From: Prevotella sp. MA2016
Lineage (GTDB): Bacteria > Bacteroidota > Bacteroidia > Bacteroidales > Bacteroidaceae
Length of the DNA stretch: 64,000 bases
Direction of reading: 5' to 3'
Assembly (NCBI RefSeq): GCF_000619825.1
Contig: NZ_JHUW01000006.1
Location: 496,001 to 560,000 of the forward strand
Below are positions 62,420 through 64,000 of the stretch, in pieces. How positions within the stretch are numbered: the stretch's first letter is position 1; each line of letters begins with the position of its first letter. The notes under the pieces are model-generated. The model ran no database searches and had not been told where the DNA came from. It saw only the letters and a list, made by a program, of their open reading frames with translations. Position numbers and translations under genes: made by a program.

Positions 62420-63927
62420 AAAACGATAATATACAGATACAGGAACAACTACAACAACAAAAGCTGGGGCAGACTTTCTCTCAGCAGCAGTTGTTGCAAT
62501 CGTCGCTGATTGAACTACCAGTGACGCAGTTGGTTGACCGTATCAACACTGAAATGAACGATAATCCCGCGCTGGAGTCGGAATCGACCTATGACGATGA
62601 TAATATTGGTGTCGATGAGCCGGACTATGGAGCTGATGCTCCCGAAGGTGTCGACGATTTCGAGACTGCCAATGAGCGTGAGGAGCGACAAAGTGCTCTA
62701 GACGAGGCGCTGAGCGGTATCGGGCGTGATGACGAAGATCTGCCAGTGTATCAGAGTGGCAGTTCGTATAATGAGGAGCGTGAGGAGATTGTGTATGGTG
62801 AGGCAACATCTTTCTACGACCAACTGAAAGAGCAGGTGGGTGAGATGGAGCTTACGGATAAAGAGCGTGATATCATGGATTATCTGATAGGCTCGCTTGA
62901 TGATGACGGACTACTGCGTAAGGACCTCTCCATCGTGAGCGACGAGTTGGCTATCTATCATAATATCGATGTTAGCGTGCAGGAGATAGAGCACGTGCTT
63001 ATTAGACTTCAGGCTTTCGACCCTGCTGGTATTGGCGGTCGCTCGCTTCAGGAGTGCCTGTTATTGCAGATAGAACGCAAGGAACCTTCCAAACTGCGCG
63101 ACCTGATGGAACGCGTGATTGAGCATTATTTTGAGGCTTTTACACGAAAACACTGGGATAAGATACAAGCCGACCTGCAGTTGAATGACACACAGGCCGA
63201 GGCGCTGTTTCGCGAACTGCGCAAGTTGAATCCGCGTCCAGGAGCTTCGCTGGGTGAGACTGTGGGGCGCAGTATGCAACAGATAACGCCAGACTTTATC
63301 GTAGATACTCAAGACGATGGTACTATCACTTTTACGCTGAACAATGGAGAAGTGCCCGAACTGAAAGTGTCGCAGTCGTTTGTCGATTCGATGAAGGAAT
63401 ATCAGCAAAACAAGGACAATCTGAGTAAGCAGACCAAAGAAGCACTGCTGTATATCAAGAAGAAAGTGGATGCTGCCCAGGGATTCATCGAGGCCATCAA
63501 GGTGCGCCGTCATACACTCAGCGTCACTATGCGTGCCATTATCCAGTTGCAACGACAGTTCTTCCTGGATGGCGATGAAGCCTCGTTGCGTCCTATGATT
63601 CTGAAAGATGTGGCAGAAATGGCCGGACTCGATATTTCTACCATCTCTCGTGTTAGCAACTCGAAATATGCCCAAACCCGTTGGGGAACCTTCCCCCTGC
63701 GCCATTTTTTCAGCGATGGTTACGTGACTGAGAGTGGTGAGGAACTTAGTACCCGACAGATTAAGGCCGCCTTGCGTGACTTGGTTGAGGCTGAAGACAA
63801 ACGTAAGCCGCTGAGCGACGACCAACTGAAAGACCGTTTGGCTGAGGAGGGATTTCCTATCGCTCGACGCACTGTAGCCAAGTACCGCGAACAACTGGGA
63901 ATTCCTATAGCAAGATTAAGAAAATGA
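62416..63927 (+). CDS. rpoN: RNA polymerase sigma-54 factor
   Basis: 503 residues, GTG start. Region I is Gln-rich (LQQQKLGQTFSQQQLLQSSL), an acidic region II (about 50-115), core-binding middle, the helix-turn-helix (MAGLDISTISRVSNSKYAQT) and the RpoN box ARRTVAKYREQLGIP near the C-terminus. Directs transcription from -24/-12 promoters with AAA+ activators. The stop overlaps the next ATG (ATGA). Confidence 0.97.
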   Translation: MKNDNIQIQEQLQQQKLGQTFSQQQLLQSSLIELPVTQLVDRINTEMNDNPALESESTYDDDNIGVDEPDYGADAPEGVDDFETANEREERQSALDEALSGIGRDDEDLPVYQSGSSYNEEREEIVYGEATSFYDQLKEQVGEMELTDKERDIMDYLIGSLDDDGLLRKDLSIVSDELAIYHNIDVSVQEIEHVLIRLQAFDPAGIGGRSLQECLLLQIERKEPSKLRDLMERVIEHYFEAFTRKHWDKIQADLQLNDTQAEALFRELRKLNPRPGASLGETVGRSMQQITPDFIVDTQDDGTITFTLNNGEVPELKVSQSFVDSMKEYQQNKDNLSKQTKEALLYIKKKVDAAQGFIEAIKVRRHTLSVTMRAIIQLQRQFFLDGDEASLRPMILKDVAEMAGLDISTISRVSNSKYAQTRWGTFPLRHFFSDGYVTESGEELSTRQIKAALRDLVEAEDKRKPLSDDQLKDRLAEEGFPIARRTVAKYREQLGIPIARLRK

Positions 63928-64000
63928 GCAGAGAAAAGAATATCATATTGACGGCAAGGGTGGTGAGCATGGTGTTCACCCCGTTCTACCTGCCCATGGT
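63924..64000 (+). CDS. Start of a membrane protein, cut by the window edge
   Basis: The 25 visible residues (MSREKNIILTARVVSMVFTP FYLPM) begin a hydrophobic helix. Genes after rpoN in Bacteroidales often encode a PAP2-type phosphatase or similar membrane protein, but the fragment is too short to decide. Confidence 0.5.
   Translation, partial: MSREKNIILTARVVSMVFTPFYLPM

Noticed and set aside
63061..63894. 277-codon frame opposite rpoN
   Set aside because: Antisense to a complete sigma-54 gene; no motif or promoter.

Overview
The window looks like chromosomal DNA of a member of the Bacteroidota, most likely a gut or rumen Prevotellaceae species (Prevotella/Segatella/Xylanibacter type). This rests on two SusC/SusD pairs, the recurring promoter TTG-N20-TAnnTTTG, a BACON-domain lipoprotein, a BT4734/DUF3987 protein and a 'smalltalk' micro-ORF. 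No rRNA, tRNA, CRISPR array or complete insertion sequence was seen.

Layout. (1) About 1-8100: an accessory stretch with a primase-like DUF3987 protein, several unrecognised small genes, a RelB/DinJ antitoxin with an unusual partner, a 171-bp palindromic element, and an HU protein followed by smalltalk. (2) 8112-10762: a LuxR-type regulator, an exported TlpA thioredoxin, RidA, and the tRNA-modifying TcdA. (3) 10941-16721: a tight four-gene operon (polysaccharide pyruvyl transferase, a reductase-acyl ligase fusion, a Cys-rich unknown, a GMC alcohol oxidase with a four-Cys motif), a candidate undescribed lipid or glycolipid pathway. (4) 16718-21150: hemL, hemB, hemD and a hemA-hemC fusion, enough to reach uroporphyrinogen III; the HemC part lacks domain 3. 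(5) 21353-33195: an eight-gene operon read on the minus strand from one promoter: a periplasmic-binding-like protein, SusC, SusD, two exported tandem-OsmC proteins, a C_GCAxxG_C_C protein, a Met-rich lipoprotein, and a TonB receptor carrying the CxxxM...HxM copper site known from OprC. I read it as an undescribed copper and thiol-redox envelope system. Its promoter shares an 18-bp operator with the TlpA gene.

(6) 33370-37129: cysS, an NAD-dependent epimerase and an iron alcohol dehydrogenase. (7) 37294-51485: a fucoside utilisation locus: divergent AraC regulator, SusC/SusD, a RhaM-type mutarotase, then a second unit with GH29 fucosidase, aldo/keto reductase, lactonase-like amidohydrolase, zinc dehydrogenase, FucP-type permease and GH97. 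Together they release, import and begin to oxidise L-fucose. (8) 51490-64000: a C1 cysteine peptidase lipoprotein, two deoxynucleoside kinases, a U32 peptidase, a BACON lipoprotein flanked by a relic of the U32 3' end, SufE, anaerobic ribonucleotide reductase NrdD/NrdG, a histidine acid phosphatase, and a conserved gene with rpoN, followed by a membrane protein cut by the window edge. NrdD/NrdG fit an anaerobe.
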